Source: Calycina herbarum | Taxonomy: Eukaryota > Ascomycota > Leotiomycetes > Helotiales > Pezizellaceae | Direction: 5' to 3' | Assembly (NCBI GenBank): GCA_001414485.1 | Contig: LLEY01000022.1 | Location: 620,001-684,000 of the forward strand | Length of the DNA stretch: 64,000 bases | Shown here: piece by piece, positions 10,555 through 21,934 of the stretch | Numbering within the stretch: position 1 is the first letter of the stretch | Layout: each line of letters opens with the position of its first letter | Notes under the pieces: model-generated | Databases searched by the model: none | Told to the model about the DNA's origin: nothing | The model's input: only the letters and a program-made list of their open reading frames with translations | Program-made: the position numbers and the translations under genes

Positions 10555-13500
10555 TCATATCATAGAATTGAAATCCCAACCACCAGCTCGTTGGATCTGC
10601 TGCCTCGCCAAAAGATCCTTGCGGATTTCGTCCTCGGTCAAACGATCAATACCGCCCCAATTGGCACTCGAAGTACGATCTCGGAACTTGGGGAACTTGT
10701 CTTTACTCTTGTTGAAGACCTCCTCCATATTGATGGGTGCCGGTTGTCCAAAAATATCGGTCGGATCTCTATTCTCTTGCTCAGTCAATTGCTGTCTGAG
10801 AGCTGGAGACTCAATCCACGCAGCGCCCTTGAAAGCGGGTTTATCGTCGTCGTCGTCATCATCATCCTCAGAATCAGTATTAATCTCAGGAAGATCAATA
10901 TTCTCGCCATTCTGGTATTGGGGGGACGATTTGGCAACAGACTTGGCGGATGCCTTGGAGGCAGCTGGACGAATGGGTGTTTTGTACGCTTGAGGTTTTC
11001 CCTGGTTAGAATTGGAAGCGAATGGAATGGGCCCTTTCGACATCTGTGCCATATCCAGTGGATGACCTGGTTTGGATTGGTTCGCAGTATGCTGAGAAAT
11101 GATCGTTGAACGTTGAAGATTGTTCGAACTTGGGGGTACGTTGGCATAGCCACTGGGGAATAATGACTTCGGTTGCATGTCCTATGATGAGTTAGTATTA
11201 TAATTGAGGATCGATGAGGAATAAACTAATTACCTTTGGTCGACTACTGGATTGTCGAATTGGAGGTGCAGTCATTCTTGGTTGGTTTTCAGTCAAATCA
11301 TCGTCATCGAATTCTTCGTTAGTCTTGCGGCGCTTGGACTGCTGCTCATTGTTGTACGATGGCCCATTTCGTTGCATCGCTGGGCGAGAATGCTCCTCTG
11401 CTGGATCTTGCTGCAAAGGTCTCTTTGGTGGAAACTTGCTAGCATTTTGAGCTGATGGGTTCGGTGTCCGTCCCGTCTCTTCACGAGGAACAGGGGGGAG
11501 TGCCTTATCCTGGTTTCGTGCGGCGGGTGGTGGAGCTCTGGTTTGTTTTGCCTTCTCCAGCTCTTGCCTTCTCTTCTCCGCAGCCTGTCGTGATGCTGCC
11601 TTTTTGGCATCGGCGGCGCTGGCGGCCCTCTCCCGCTCACGTTGAAGCTCCCGTTGTCGCTCCGCTTCCTGTCGACGCTGTTGCTCTTCTTTTCGGCGTT
11701 CTTCTTCTTTATTGGCAGCGCGCTGTCTCTCAATCTCCAGTTTTTGTTCCCGTTTCCTCTGAGCAGCGAGTTCATCCTAAATCATTAGCTGTGAAAATTT
11801 ATAAAGTTCTCAGGGAATGCCTACCTGTTCCTTCTTCCTTGCGGCAGCCTCTAGAGCCTTATTTGCTGTGGCCTTGAAGCTCGATGTCGAAGCTTTGCTT
11901 TGTATTGAACTTGTACTTGCTTTCTTCTTCAGCCCAGGGGCTCCAGCAGCAGGTTGCGAGAGAGATTCTTGTAAAGTGGCTGCCAAAGTCGAGTTAGATG
12001 GGTGATATTGGTGTCCCCGTTGGGAACCAGTATCGACTCTGATAACTGTTGGTGGTTTCGCTTTGCCAATTGGCTCCTTTGCTGGTCGTAATGGCCGTTT
12101 TGGTCCTGGTTTGCCAATTTGTGATTTTGGGCGGGGAATTGAGGGTGGTGGCATAGCAGAGGTATCCATATCGACATCACGTCTTGTAAGATCAACACTG
12201 CTTGCTGCCGCCGCTCTTCCTTCAGCCTCCAGTTGGGCCTTCGTCTTTCTTGGGCTGCTTCGGGTAGCTCTGGGTATCTCGACTTGGCTTGATTTTGCCT
12301 GCTTTTCCTGTTCCTTTCTAACATCAATCTCCTTTTGCATTGCAGCTGCACGTTCCTGTTCAATATGGAAAACTCGGGCTTCTTCCTTGACCTTCTTGCG
12401 CGCTTTTTCTAATTGATTAGCCATTTTTTGTGCCTCCTTAGCATCGCGGCTTTCTTTGGCTTCTTCTTCCTTCCTTCGCTCTTCCCGCTCCGTCGAGGCT
12501 CGTGTTCTTCGAGTACTTGCTTTTGGTGGACTCTGAGAACCTTTTTCGGAATTAACATCAGCACTCGATTCATTATCAAGTATTGGGTACAAGGGTGCTC
12601 GGTCATTAGATTTTGAAAACACGTCTTCGAAGGATGGATTTTGATGATGGCCAAAACGACTCGATGGAGGAGAAAACGTGGAGGTTTTGGCATCAGCGCT
12701 AACAGCTGCACTGCTGGCGAACAAGCCTCGGGATGTTTTTAAAATCGATGAAAACTTATCCTTCGCAGCTTTCAATGGACTACCACGATGGCTTCTGAAA
12801 GGTGACTTTGGAGGCGTTGTTTCTTCCTCATTGCTGCCAATTGATGGATTTGGGTTCGACACAGATATGGTCTTTTTAAGTCCGGGGGAGTCCCCGGCTT
12901 TTCTTGGTGAGCGAAGCACAGAAGTTGATACCGACTTAAAATGCCCCAAAGTGCTTGTTGTTCTCTCTGGTATAATAGGTTCGCGAACAGGTGAGCGCGG
13001 TGGTTGTTCCTCGCCACGCTTGGGAATATTAAACTGCGGTCCGCCAATACTGTCCTTGCCATGAATTCCTTCCATAACATCCGTGGTATGGCTTTTGGTC
13101 ATCATGGGTCGCGGGCTAAAGACTGAGGGCGAGGGGCCATTTTGGGCGGCCGTTGGTGGGCCAATCCAACTGTCTTCTTCCTCGTCTGGAAACGCACCAG
13201 GAGGTGGACGTGATTTGCGATCCGGAGAACGCTGGGGTGACTTTTCCCTGTTTCCATTGGTCTGTACAGCAGGCGCCTGTGCAGGTTGGCTATTTTGAGA
13301 GGCAGCAAGACCATTGCCAGCGATAGATTTAGATGCTGGTCGAGCGTGGGGTTGTGATTGCCCAAGCATACTAATCTGGTCTTGCAGGCGTTGTGTGGAA
13401 GTCTTGTTGTGGAGACGAGCCATTTTCGAATCGTTCCCGCTGATTGTTTCATCATTGTCCTCCATATCAATATCCATGTCATCGTCGTCCTTATTTTGAT

Positions 13501-14785
13501 CCTCTTGTCTGGAATTGCCCAGGCTCTTACCACCGGTCGCACGGCCATAATAACTTGTTCTAGTCTGCTCCAGGTGACTAGTTCTTGATGTGCGATTCCC
13601 CAAACTTTTCTTCGTGGTCAATGGCTCGCGCGCGGGCAAGGAGGCAAAATTCAAGCTGCTCTTTCGTACAACAATGGGTCTAATGGGACTCGAGGCGACA
13701 GAAGGAGAATGCACATCTTCCATCGGCTCATCCTCAGCAGCCTCCTCGGAAGGTGGGGGCATTTTCGGCGGCGATGACTGCAAGACAGACATTGGTCGCT
13801 CGGGTGACTTGTGTGGTGAACGTTGTGGAGATCGCTGTGGTGACCGCTGGGGCGAGTGCTGAGGTGATCTCTGTGGTGAACGCTTTTGGGGCGAAGACAT
13901 ATGCTGCGACCTTGTTTGTAGAGGCGAGGTGAGAATAGGATGGCTGGATGGTTCCAATTCTCTAATCGATTGTATATTCTCATTGTCTACCTCCATCTCG
14001 TCGTCATCCTGTGCAGGCTGTGGCAATTCCTCCTTCGCAGACTCAAATGAACCAGTCGATTCGCGGTTCACTTGCTCAACCAGAGCTTGCGCATGTGTCC
14101 GAGCCTTGCCTGGAGTATTAATCTGTGTTGCTTGTGTATCCCCCAAATCGGCGGCCTGCGTCGCGTGAAGGGTTTGACTTCCAAAATACCCTGAATCGAA
14201 TGGATTTTGCACATTATGCACAGGCTTTCGTTGTATTGGGCTTCTAGCAAAAGGCAATTCGGGTGAGGTGTGCTCTTCTCGAGCAACAGACTCTTCGGAT
14301 TGACTTCGTTCATCTTCTGCCACCTGAAATGTTGCGACGGGTCTTTCGAAATGCGATTGTTTGAATGGGCTTGCTTTTGCATTAGGGGTGGCCGAAAACA
14401 CATCCGATAATGGCTGCTTGAAATTAGTTGGAGTCATGGGAGGGTTAGATCTAACTTACAGCACGCGTCTCAAGAGGGTTATTCTTGCGTATTGTTCGTG
14501 GCGTTTTTCCTCTCAGTTTCCCTGGAGTTTTGAATATTTCTGCAACGTTTCTATTCAAAACGTGTTAGCTGGGCCCCATCCTCAGAAGTTGTTTACCTAC
14601 ACATGATTCTCGCTGAAAATATCCCCCATATGTTCGTTCAACCATTCGACCTCATTACGCGCCGAAAAGGTAAACTCTTCTGCCTCTGCTTGGACAATCT
14701 CCGCAGCAGAAGAGCGCTCCTCTGCAATCCATGATGGTGAGCCCACCTGCGTTCGTGCATTCGCTTTTGCTCGTGTCGGTGCCAT
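10555..14785 (-). CDS. Inner centromere protein (INCENP/Sli15-like) of the chromosomal passenger complex
   Basis: INCENP scaffolds Aurora kinase with survivin/borealin at centromeres and the spindle midzone. Five exons are all in phase: 14601-14785, 14460-14550, 11825-14416, 11234-11776 and 10555-11181, giving about 1,345 residues. The N-terminus has the family signature EVEWLNEHMGDIFSENH, continuing over the first intron into VNVAEIFKTPGKLRGKTPRT. The middle is disordered, rich in SP sites and with a run of RSPQ repeats (near 13790-13890), possible CDK targets. Residues encoded by about 12200-12500 and 11550-11776 are charged Glu/Arg/Lys helices typical of INCENP. The C-terminus has an IN-box-like end (SSANWGGIDRLTEDEIR) for Aurora binding. 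The Met at 14437 lies in an intron and is not the start. Confidence 0.9.
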
Positions 14786-15314
14786 GATTTTGAATCAAAA
14801 CAAAAGCGCGTCGTGTAAGTCGTAGTGGGACTTTCGGGTTCTCGTTTTGGGTAGGCGATTAGAGAATCATTGCGCAAAGATATGAAGCTGGGTAAGTTAG
14901 CCAAAAAAGCGCGCGTATTGTGGTTGCCGTAGGGTTGTCGAAGTCGTGAGGGTGTTGTTTTGGTTGAAGGTGGAAGCTCGAGTTTCTGGTGGTGCTCGGG
15001 AGTCGGGAGTTCGCCATTAGCGTGCTTCCTGCCTTGCTTGGTGGGACCTGATTGACCAGCCAGATCGCGCGGAAAATTTATGTGGTAGCGGCGTGGACTT
15101 CGACTTTCCCCTCCTAAACATATACATGCCGCTTTGTTGTAGCTTCTGATGCCTTGAAAAGAGCTATTGGTGCCTTCTTCTTAATTCTCAACAAGACGGT
15201 ACTTGTTAAACTACTACTTTTTTGCACTTCTGCGACTACTTGGGTTTTAAAAGTTAGTTGCCGCAAGTCATTTTCCACTCCAAAGCAAGTCAGCCCCCCA
15301 GCAAAAAAGTAAAC
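14786..15314. promoter_or_regulatory. Shared divergent promoter region (INCENP-like / acyl-CoA dehydrogenase)
   Basis: The INCENP-like gene starts leftward at 14785 and the acyl-CoA dehydrogenase rightward at 15315, so these 529 bp must hold both promoters. I see no clear TATA box or named factor site. Confidence 0.5.
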
Positions 15315-16803
15315 ATGCGAGTCGCCATCACAAGACAACTTCGTTCACTTAAAGACCCCGTATACACATCCTTTCATCATGTTAAGCAAAGGAAATTGTC
15401 AACTTCAAATCCCTTACGGGCGAATACATTGATGGAAACAAGCGGATTCTCAGATACACAATTGCAAGTCCGGGAAGCGATTGGAAAGATATGCTCCAAA
15501 TTCCCTGATGTGAGTTTCGTTTCTTGATGTTTGATTTTGAGCAAAGTCGCGGGCCCTTGAAAGATACCTCTTCTGAGAAGAAGTTAGGAGTACTGGGCAG
15601 CACGCGACGAGTCTGGAGAGTATCCTCACGAATTACACGCAGCTCTCGCCAAAGACGGGTGGATTGGCATTGCTCTGCCCGAAGAATTCGGTGGCTCGGG
15701 ATTGGGCATTTCGGAAGCAACTGTGATGTTGCAGACTATATCAGAGTAAGTCTTGTATTTTGATGATTTGGACATAATTAAGCACCATTCAGGAGCGGTG
15801 CTGGAATTGCCGGAGCCCAGTCTATACATGCTAGTTTGTTATCCTCACTCTCTGTGTTGGGTCCTTACTAAGACCTACAGATGTATATGCCACCCCACCA
15901 GTCGCAAAATTTGCAACTTCCAACCAACGAAAAAGCATGCTTGCAAAAATAGTAGATGGATCCTGGCGTGTTTGCTTCGGAGTCACAGAACCAAACACCG
16001 GACTCGAGACTTTGAAACTCAAAACACAAGCAATCCGTGATGGCGACAACTACAAAATCTCCGGTCAAAAAATCTGGATCTCCTCCGCGCAAGTAGCAAC
16101 AAAAATGATTCTCCTCGCTCGAACAACACCTCTAGAAGAAGTAAAGAAACCCTCCGAAGGTCTCTCCCTATTCTTCATCGACTTCGATAAAACCCAGCCT
16201 GGCCTTGAATTAAAAAAGATAAAGAAGATGGGTGGGAGAGCGATCGATGCGAACGAGGTGTTCTTCGACAATTACATTATCCCCAAGGATTCCTTGATAG
16301 GAGAAGAAGGTCAAGGATTTAAAATCGTTCTTCACGGGATGAATGCCGAGAGATGTCTTCTTGCGGGTGAGGCACTTGGACTTGGTTATGCAGCACTACA
16401 CAAAGCCTCAAACTATGCGAAAGAAAGAATCGTTTTTGGTAGATCGATTGGTACGAACCAGGGAATTCAACATCCTCTTGCAGAGGCATTTATGCATCTT
16501 GAAGCTGCTAAACTTTCTACATACCATGCTGCGAAGTTATATGATCGATCCACGACAGATGAGAGTATCACATTAACAGCGGTTGGGGTTGCTTGTAACA
16601 GTGCAAAGTATCTGGCTGCAGAAGCTGCTTTTACCGCCTGCGAGAGGAGTGTATTGACTATGGGTGGTATGGGATATGCTCAGGAATATCATGTGGAAAG
16701 GTATATGAGAGAATGTTTTGTCCCGAGAATTGCACCTGTTTCGAGAGAGATGATTATGAATTATGTGGGTGAGAAGGTACTGGGGTTACCAAGAAGTTAT
16801 TGA
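15315..16803 (+). CDS. Acyl-CoA dehydrogenase, probably mitochondrial
   Basis: FAD-dependent alpha,beta-dehydrogenation of an acyl-CoA, feeding electrons to ETF. Four exons in phase (15315-15509, 15588-15745, 15793-15833, 15881-16803) give 438 residues, normal for the family. The first 30 residues are basic, Ser-rich and free of acidic residues (MRVAITRQLRSLKD), like a mitochondrial presequence. There is no C-terminal SKL-type peroxisomal signal (ends LPRSY). Family motifs: GWIGIALPEEFGGSGLGISE (acyl-CoA N-domain), CFGVTEPNTG (FAD/substrate loop) and GGMGYAQEYHVERYMRE, whose Glu is a candidate catalytic base. Substrate chain type cannot be told from sequence. The first two introns use GTGAGT and GTAAGT donors; the third uses GTTTGT. 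Confidence 0.92.
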
Positions 16804-17102
16804 TGCCGGAAAGTGGAAATTACTCGAATTGAGCAAATTAAAGATGAATACTCTTACGAAAGTAACCAACAAGTAGCTCTCATGAGACCAACTTCGCCCA
16901 GGGCCCCTTGAGAGTCGTTTATAAAGCGGAGGTTCTCTAACTATCCCCGTCAACCCAATAATGAGGGTCTGAGTATAGGTAACTGCTTCAGCAACCCATG
17001 CACTGAAATCCATGGGCGTTTTTGCGACCCAATAGCTGCCAGTCAGCCTTCAGCAGTAGTCGCAGAGCTCACATATAATGTTTTGGTAGGGTTTTATGTG
17101 AT
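16804..17102. other. Intergenic
   Basis: No supportable gene. It holds the 3' side of the acyl-CoA dehydrogenase gene and convergent sequence from the left. Confidence 0.5.
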
Positions 17103-17342
17103 TTGAATTCATCTATGCCTGTCGTAAGAATCAGAATCTAAAAAAGCAGAACGAGACCCTTAATTCCAACAACTTACCAAAACTCTGAATAACGCCGCAA
17201 CCTTAAACCCATACCCACCCCTCCAAAACCGAATTATATCCCCCAGAAACCCATAATGCATAAAACCACTCATCCCTGCCCCAAAAATAATGCCCGATGA
17301 CTTCAGACCGTCACGTGTCAGCAACCCGCATCCAGGTTTCAA
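17103..17342 (-). CDS. Possible exon of a small membrane-associated protein, unplaced
   Basis: I do not recognise this. On the minus strand the frame reads KPGCGLLTRDGLKSSGIIFG and then AGMSGFMHYGFLGDIIRFWR, a coherent mix of small, hydrophobic and aromatic residues unlike random sequence. After FKVAALFRVL comes an excellent donor (GTAAGT) with a possible acceptor CGACAG near 17120, so this may be an internal exon. I could not join it in phase to the coiled-coil frame upstream at 17384-17737, which may be the same gene or a neighbour. Confidence 0.35.
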
Positions 17343-17383
17343 TCTCCCTTTCCTGCTTCACCGACCATGCCCATCACTCGAAA

Positions 17384-17737
17384 TCAAATCCCAAAACTCC
17401 TCTCGACGTTCTTAATCCTCAACTCGTGTTCCGCAATACTTTCACGTCTCACAACACCCATTCTTGGCTCCGTCCTCTCAAGAACCGGTGTCCCGGCTGC
17501 TGAACCTCTGCCATCCATCGATTCAACTCTACCCCTCAAATTCTTGACCTCGCGCTTCAGCTCTTCGATTTGCGCTCTGAATCGCTCCTTTTGCGCTTGC
17601 ATCCTAGCCTCTTGCGATTTGACACCGGCTTTGAATCCTTTGTCGTAGTCTGGCGTGGTGTTGGTTGAGGACGATGGCTCAGTAGTAGCTCTAGCGGGTG
17701 CCGTAGGGGAATGGGAGGTTGAGGCCGCGGTGGACAT
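17384..17737 (-). CDS. Small coiled-coil protein of unknown function
   Basis: About 117 residues if started at MSTAASTSHSP (17737); the open frame extends to 17881 but that part looks like 5' UTR. The N-terminus is Ser/Thr/Pro/Ala-rich and disordered. Residues about 30-75 form an amphipathic charged helix (EARMQAQKERFRAQIEELKR) likely to be a coiled coil. The tail holds RRESIAEHELRIKNVERSFG. No catalytic motif is visible. The stop at 17384 may not be the real end if the gene continues through an intron to 17342. Confidence 0.55.
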   Translation of the reverse strand: MSTAASTSHSPTAPARATTEPSSSTNTTPDYDKGFKAGVKSQEARMQAQKERFRAQIEELKREVKNLRGRVESMDGRGSAAGTPVLERTEPRMGVVRRESIAEHELRIKNVERSFGI

Positions 17738-18553
17738 GATTGTGGTTGATGATTTTTTGGTGATTTGGGAAACAAAGGCGCGATGATTTTTTGTATGAGG
17801 TATTTTCAGAGGTTTGTGAGTGCTTGTGGAAGGAAGAAGGGAAGGAAGGAGTGTCCCATATTTGTATGTGCTTCTGGACAAGGCGCGGGGATCATCTTGG
17901 CTGCGCGTGATCTCAATGTGAATCAGAGGTCAGGTGATGATTTATTCACCAAGTACGTAAGTTATTGTCAGACATTGCTGTACAAGGAAGTCTGAGTCTT
18001 GGTTATTGCTGAGCCTCGAATTGACTTGAATCTTTCGTGTTGGCATTAATAACTCTTGGTATTCTCAAAGTCAGCTGAGGTCCGCCAACCTGGAAGTGGT
18101 AGGTGCTAGGCGGTTGAAATTGTTTATCCGCTAACTATCAATACAGAAACTACTAGCACTGGGACTCGGAGGCCTTAAGTCGATCTTGTTTTAAAAGTTT
18201 TAAGGATACCTTCTCAATAAGTAGGTATTTTCTCTCGGCAGAACTGATGTATTGTTCAAGAGGACTTGAATTATTTCGACGATTCTTTTTTATTGTAGGC
18301 TGTTTTGTAAATGCAGGTAGGTACCGGAGGAAAGTTCTTGCGCAAGTACACAAAGACGGCTGATTCAATTACGGAATCAATACATCATAGCAACAATACG
18401 TCATCACGATTTACCCCGCCAGGAGGGGAACTATATGACGACTTGTTGACTTCAATTTCTAAATAAACTCAATTGATCTTAAACATCGAGCTCAATTTCA
18501 ATCAAGTAAGTTCTTCAATTTCCTGACAAGAATTACAGAAAAATCCTCCCATC
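17738..18553. promoter_or_regulatory. Intergenic region with the bli-3-like promoter
   Basis: No gene is seen. Just upstream of the BLI-3-like gene, around 18418-18430, the sequence CCCCGCCAGGAGGGG contains AGGGG, the stress-response-element core. This is only suggestive. The right part is A/T-rich and probably 5' UTR. Confidence 0.35.
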
Positions 18554-19559
18554 ATGCAAACTATTCGTTCACCATTCCTCTCAACTCTTCGCTGCAAACG
18601 CACCCATGTCATCCTCAGCCGTCCACTGACCACTGTCCAATTTTCTAGAAACCAAACAAGAACTACAAAAGCGAAATTCATTCAACCAACAAAATCAACC
18701 ACATTGAGAATGTCGTCCACACACGCTGATAATGGCGAACCACTTGGTGAGTATTGTCCGAGATCTTTTTTCCTCTTTAAGGTTGTTTTAAGAGGATAGG
18801 GACACAGTTTCCTCCTTGGACAATTTAATTCTTCCTCTCAAACCCCTGTTTTCTCCTCATGTTCCTCGAACACACTTTTAGAAAGGTCAATACTGACTCC
18901 GAGATCATAGACCCATACAAGGCCAAGAACCTTGACCAAGAACCCGGTATCAAGGAGAAGGTTACAGACTTGATCGAATTCATTCAAAAATGCAAATTCG
19001 GAATGATGACGACTAGAGATGTGGAGTCAGGAGCTTTGGTTTCCAGATGCATGGCTTTGGCCGAGACGGTAAGTTTCCCCCCAGAAGAGATAAAAAAGTA
19101 AAAACCCAGACAGCTGATTGAAAACAGGAAGAAAACAGCCTCACGCTCCTCTTCCACACCAACACCGAATCCCACAAAGCCGCCGAAATCGAAACCAATC
19201 CCCAAATCAACATCTCCTTCCTCAACTCCTCGGGCGAATGGGCCTCTCTTTCCGGCGTCTCAAAGATTATTTCGGACACCGAATTCGTAAAGAAGCACTA
19301 CTCCCAGGCCCTAAAGGCATGGGTCGGAGATCTTGGTGATGGAGTACATACTGGAGGACCTGAGGACCCAAGAATTGGAATTATTGAGGTTAAGGTTAGG
19401 ACTGTTACCTATGCTTTGGCGAAGGGAACTGCAGTTTCGCGGATGGTGGAGGTTGGAAAGGGACTTGTTACTGGAAATGTTGCTGGAGTTAATAAGCTGA
19501 GAGAGATTGGTGAGGGCGAGATTGAGACGTGGAGAAGTTCTCATAAGATGGTCGCATAG
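18554..19559 (+). CDS. bli-3: BLI-3-like protein (pyridoxamine 5'-phosphate oxidase-like split-barrel fold)
   Basis: Homologous to Neurospora blue-light-induced BLI-3, a general-stress-protein-26-like FMN-binding split barrel; the biochemical role is unknown. Three exons in phase (18554-18750, 18882-19068, 19128-19559) give 271 residues. Family blocks are EKVNTDSEIIDPYKAKNLDQ, KCKFGMMTTRDVESGALVSR, LLFHTNTESHKA, FLNSSGEWASLSG and GDLGDGVHTGGPEDPRIGII. The first donor is GTATTG at 18751; an apparently better GTGAGT four bases upstream would break the frame. Two starts are possible. The first Met gives a basic, Arg/Ser-rich extension resembling a mitochondrial presequence; a second Met at 18711 (MSSTHADNGEP) matches where short family members start. 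Confidence 0.88.
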
Positions 19560-19597
19560 TTTGGTACTGTCTGTGACGGACCTTTTGCTGCGGCCCA

Positions 19598-19830
19598 AAT
19601 TGTATTTTATGGCAGATGTATGATGGCACAAAACCATTAAATGGTAATGAAACATCATCTTTGCACTACAAAGACTCTTATGATAGCATTAAATTAACTA
19701 TTTGCTTGTATTATGGCTCCCCCTTAATCAATTATTTATATACATTGTTACTATACACAGTTTTAAGTTCTCATTCTACACACACTAACAGCAAAAGCAG
19801 TAGTAAATAACTCGGACCTCTAGTACAGGA
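19598..19830. repeat. Left copy of a diverged duplication (bli-3 3' flank)
   Basis: Begins TTGTATTTTATGGCAG and contains AAATGGTAAT, TTTGCACTACAAA, TAGCATTAA and GTAAATAACT. The same ordered words recur at about 20917-21114, so the 3' flank of the BLI-3-like gene has been duplicated about 1.3 kb downstream. Confidence 0.6.
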
Positions 19831-20500
19831 TAAAAATGTCCTTTCACGCGGAAATCATTATACTGAGTGGAAGATCCCATACCTTTTTGTTTTGGAAATG
19901 TTCAAGAGTCGACCATAGGGGCTATCTCATGGTATTCCAGTAACTGTACCATATTCCAGACATTTATTTTAACAAGACTCTATACTACAATAAACTCTCT
20001 GGTTGGGTGCTAGAACGTCTCTTAATAGAATGGTTTAGCTGGAATTTGATTATTCTAATACTTTGGGACAACCGCACGTTATTGTTCTAATACACTTGGA
20101 TAAATATTCTAAATTGTTCTAAGGGTGATAGTTAATTACATTGAATTAACCAAGAGAGATAGACAGGTATGAACCTGGTGTAAGAGTCTCTACCAAAGTT
20201 CTTCGTACATCTAAGCAATACACAATCAAAGGACATTTTTCTAGAGCGCCTAAAACAGTTAAGCTAATCCAACAGAGTAGCATAAAATGATTAACATCAA
20301 TTGAAGTCTATTGAGTGAGCTCTTCTTAAAAGTTTATTCATTTCATTTTATTAATTAAAACTTTTATATTTTCTCGGGTGTCCGAAGAACGATAACAGGG
20401 ACTCTTACGCCCTTTTCGCCATTTAAACCACCATTAAGCGAGAAAATGGGATTATTCAATACAGTGTTATTCTATTAAAACTTGAAACTTTCAACCCCTT
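19831..20500. other. Intergenic AT-rich spacer
   Basis: No frame or motif worth naming; AT-rich between the left repeat copy and the gene relic. Confidence 0.5.
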
Positions 20501-20520
20501 ACTGTTCACTCCTTTAAATC

Positions 20521-20880
20521 TTCGTGACCCCTAAAAAACAATTAAGCATCATCGCAACGTCACCGTTGAAGTATTTTCTAAGACAACCCTCTGTATTGTC
20601 TGTCGGTGGAGCTTTTCCATTCAACAGCATCATAATTTCCATCAGGACCCCTCGTACAGCTGGGTTGCTGATCATGTATGACTCAACAATATGCTGTATT
20701 GTCTTCTCGCTTTCTCCAGGGAAAGTTGATCAAGATTCTCCGAATCAACCTCGTCTCAAAATTCTTGTAATAGACGCTTCGAAGATATCCTTTGCGAGCT
20801 CATTAGGTCTGGGGATATAGTCGATGCCACCGATGGAGATTTTGTTTAGTAAGGCGAGGTGAGAAATACGCTTTCGCTCG
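20521..20880 (-). pseudogene. Relic of an unknown protein-coding gene
   Basis: Read on the minus strand from about 20880, the frame gives HLALLNKISIGGIDYIPRPN, then ELAKDIFEASITRIL, two closely spaced TGA stops, and further ESEKTIQHIVESYMISNPAV and MEIMMLLNGKAPPTDN. The composition is protein-like, and the same frame continues across the stops. I do not recognise the family. The stops may be nonsense mutations, or a short intron may remove them. It lies between the two copies of the duplicated bli-3 flank. Confidence 0.45.
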
Positions 20881-20916
20881 ACTGCTGAAACGATTACTTA
20901 CTCAATCTTTTTGTAG

Positions 20917-21115
20917 ATTGTATTTTATGGCAGTGACGGCATGAAAATTATGAAATGGTAATCAAAAATTAAACTTGCACTGCAAAAACCTTTTAGCTAG
21001 CATTAAGTTGGAATTTCTCACGTATCAGTGTTCAGCGTATATTTAGCTTTTTTTTCATAAATACTTTAGGGCAGAATCCGAGTCATCTCAACAGGGGTGG
21101 TAAATAACTGGTTGT
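20917..21115. repeat. Right copy of the diverged duplication (bli-3 3' flank)
   Basis: GATTGTATTTTATGGCAG, AAATGGTAAT, TTGCACTGCAAA, TAGCATTAAG and GTAAATAACT occur in the same order as at 19598-19830. Identity drops between these blocks. Confidence 0.6.
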
Positions 21116-21934
21116 TTCAACTTACCAATACAATTCAGTATTACGCTCAGCTTCGGCACCCGCAATTCCATCAAAGGTCCGGGTTCATATACTGGAACAT
21201 CTCACACCTCTTTGTATATTCACCCGAAATAGGTAATATGCTTATTCAACTTTTTCTTAGTACACGCGACTACTAAACAGGTGCTGGCTGACTTCGCCTA
21301 ACAAACCCGACGCGTTTATTAAGCGAGCCAGGAAGCCAACCAGGCAAAACAAATTTTTCAGAGTCACAACCCCTTCTTTGGTATTCATAGTGTGTGTGAT
21401 TTAATTCTCATTTAGAGATCTCTGACCTGCTTAAATTTTGGGAGTGGATTCAGGACGTTATTCATGGCTTTAAACTTAATCGATTGCAATTGTTCAACTC
21501 AATCTCGGTAAATCAATTCAATTATTCCAAACGACTGTGTAGAATAATTGAATTCGCGATATCTTTATTCTCTCAAAGAGTCTGAGACAATTTCAGAAGG
21601 GGAAGTCACGATTCACAAGCCTAGACTTAGATAGTACTACTCTCTAAAATCATGACTTCGGTAGTAGTACTGCCTATGTCTAGTGATAGGACTGTAATGC
21701 ACTATTTGGGAGAAGTAAATTTAATTGTCTGAGAAAGTACAACATGATTAAAAGAAGAGATTCTCATTTGACAAAACCCACCCTTCTGTCCGCGGCACTT
21801 CAAATCATTTCAGACATAGGAAACTTATTTTTATTTTCTCCCTCGAATACAAAACTACTCTTCCGATCTCCCCTCTCCCCTCGCATTCATTTCGCCCTAC
21901 CACGAGTATGCCGACTTCCTTTCCAAAGATCTGC
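21116..21934. other. Intergenic
   Basis: No supportable gene. Short frames near 21744-21959 run antisense to the end of the next gene and are shadows. Confidence 0.5.

Noticed and set aside
11455..13862. Many plus-strand frames of 60-140 codons
   Set aside because: All lie antisense to the INCENP-like exons and reflect its Glu/Lys/Ser-rich codons.
14362..14437. Met at 14437 as the start of an 875-residue protein
   Set aside because: It lies within an intron (14417-14459); the upstream exons carry the conserved INCENP N-terminus in phase.
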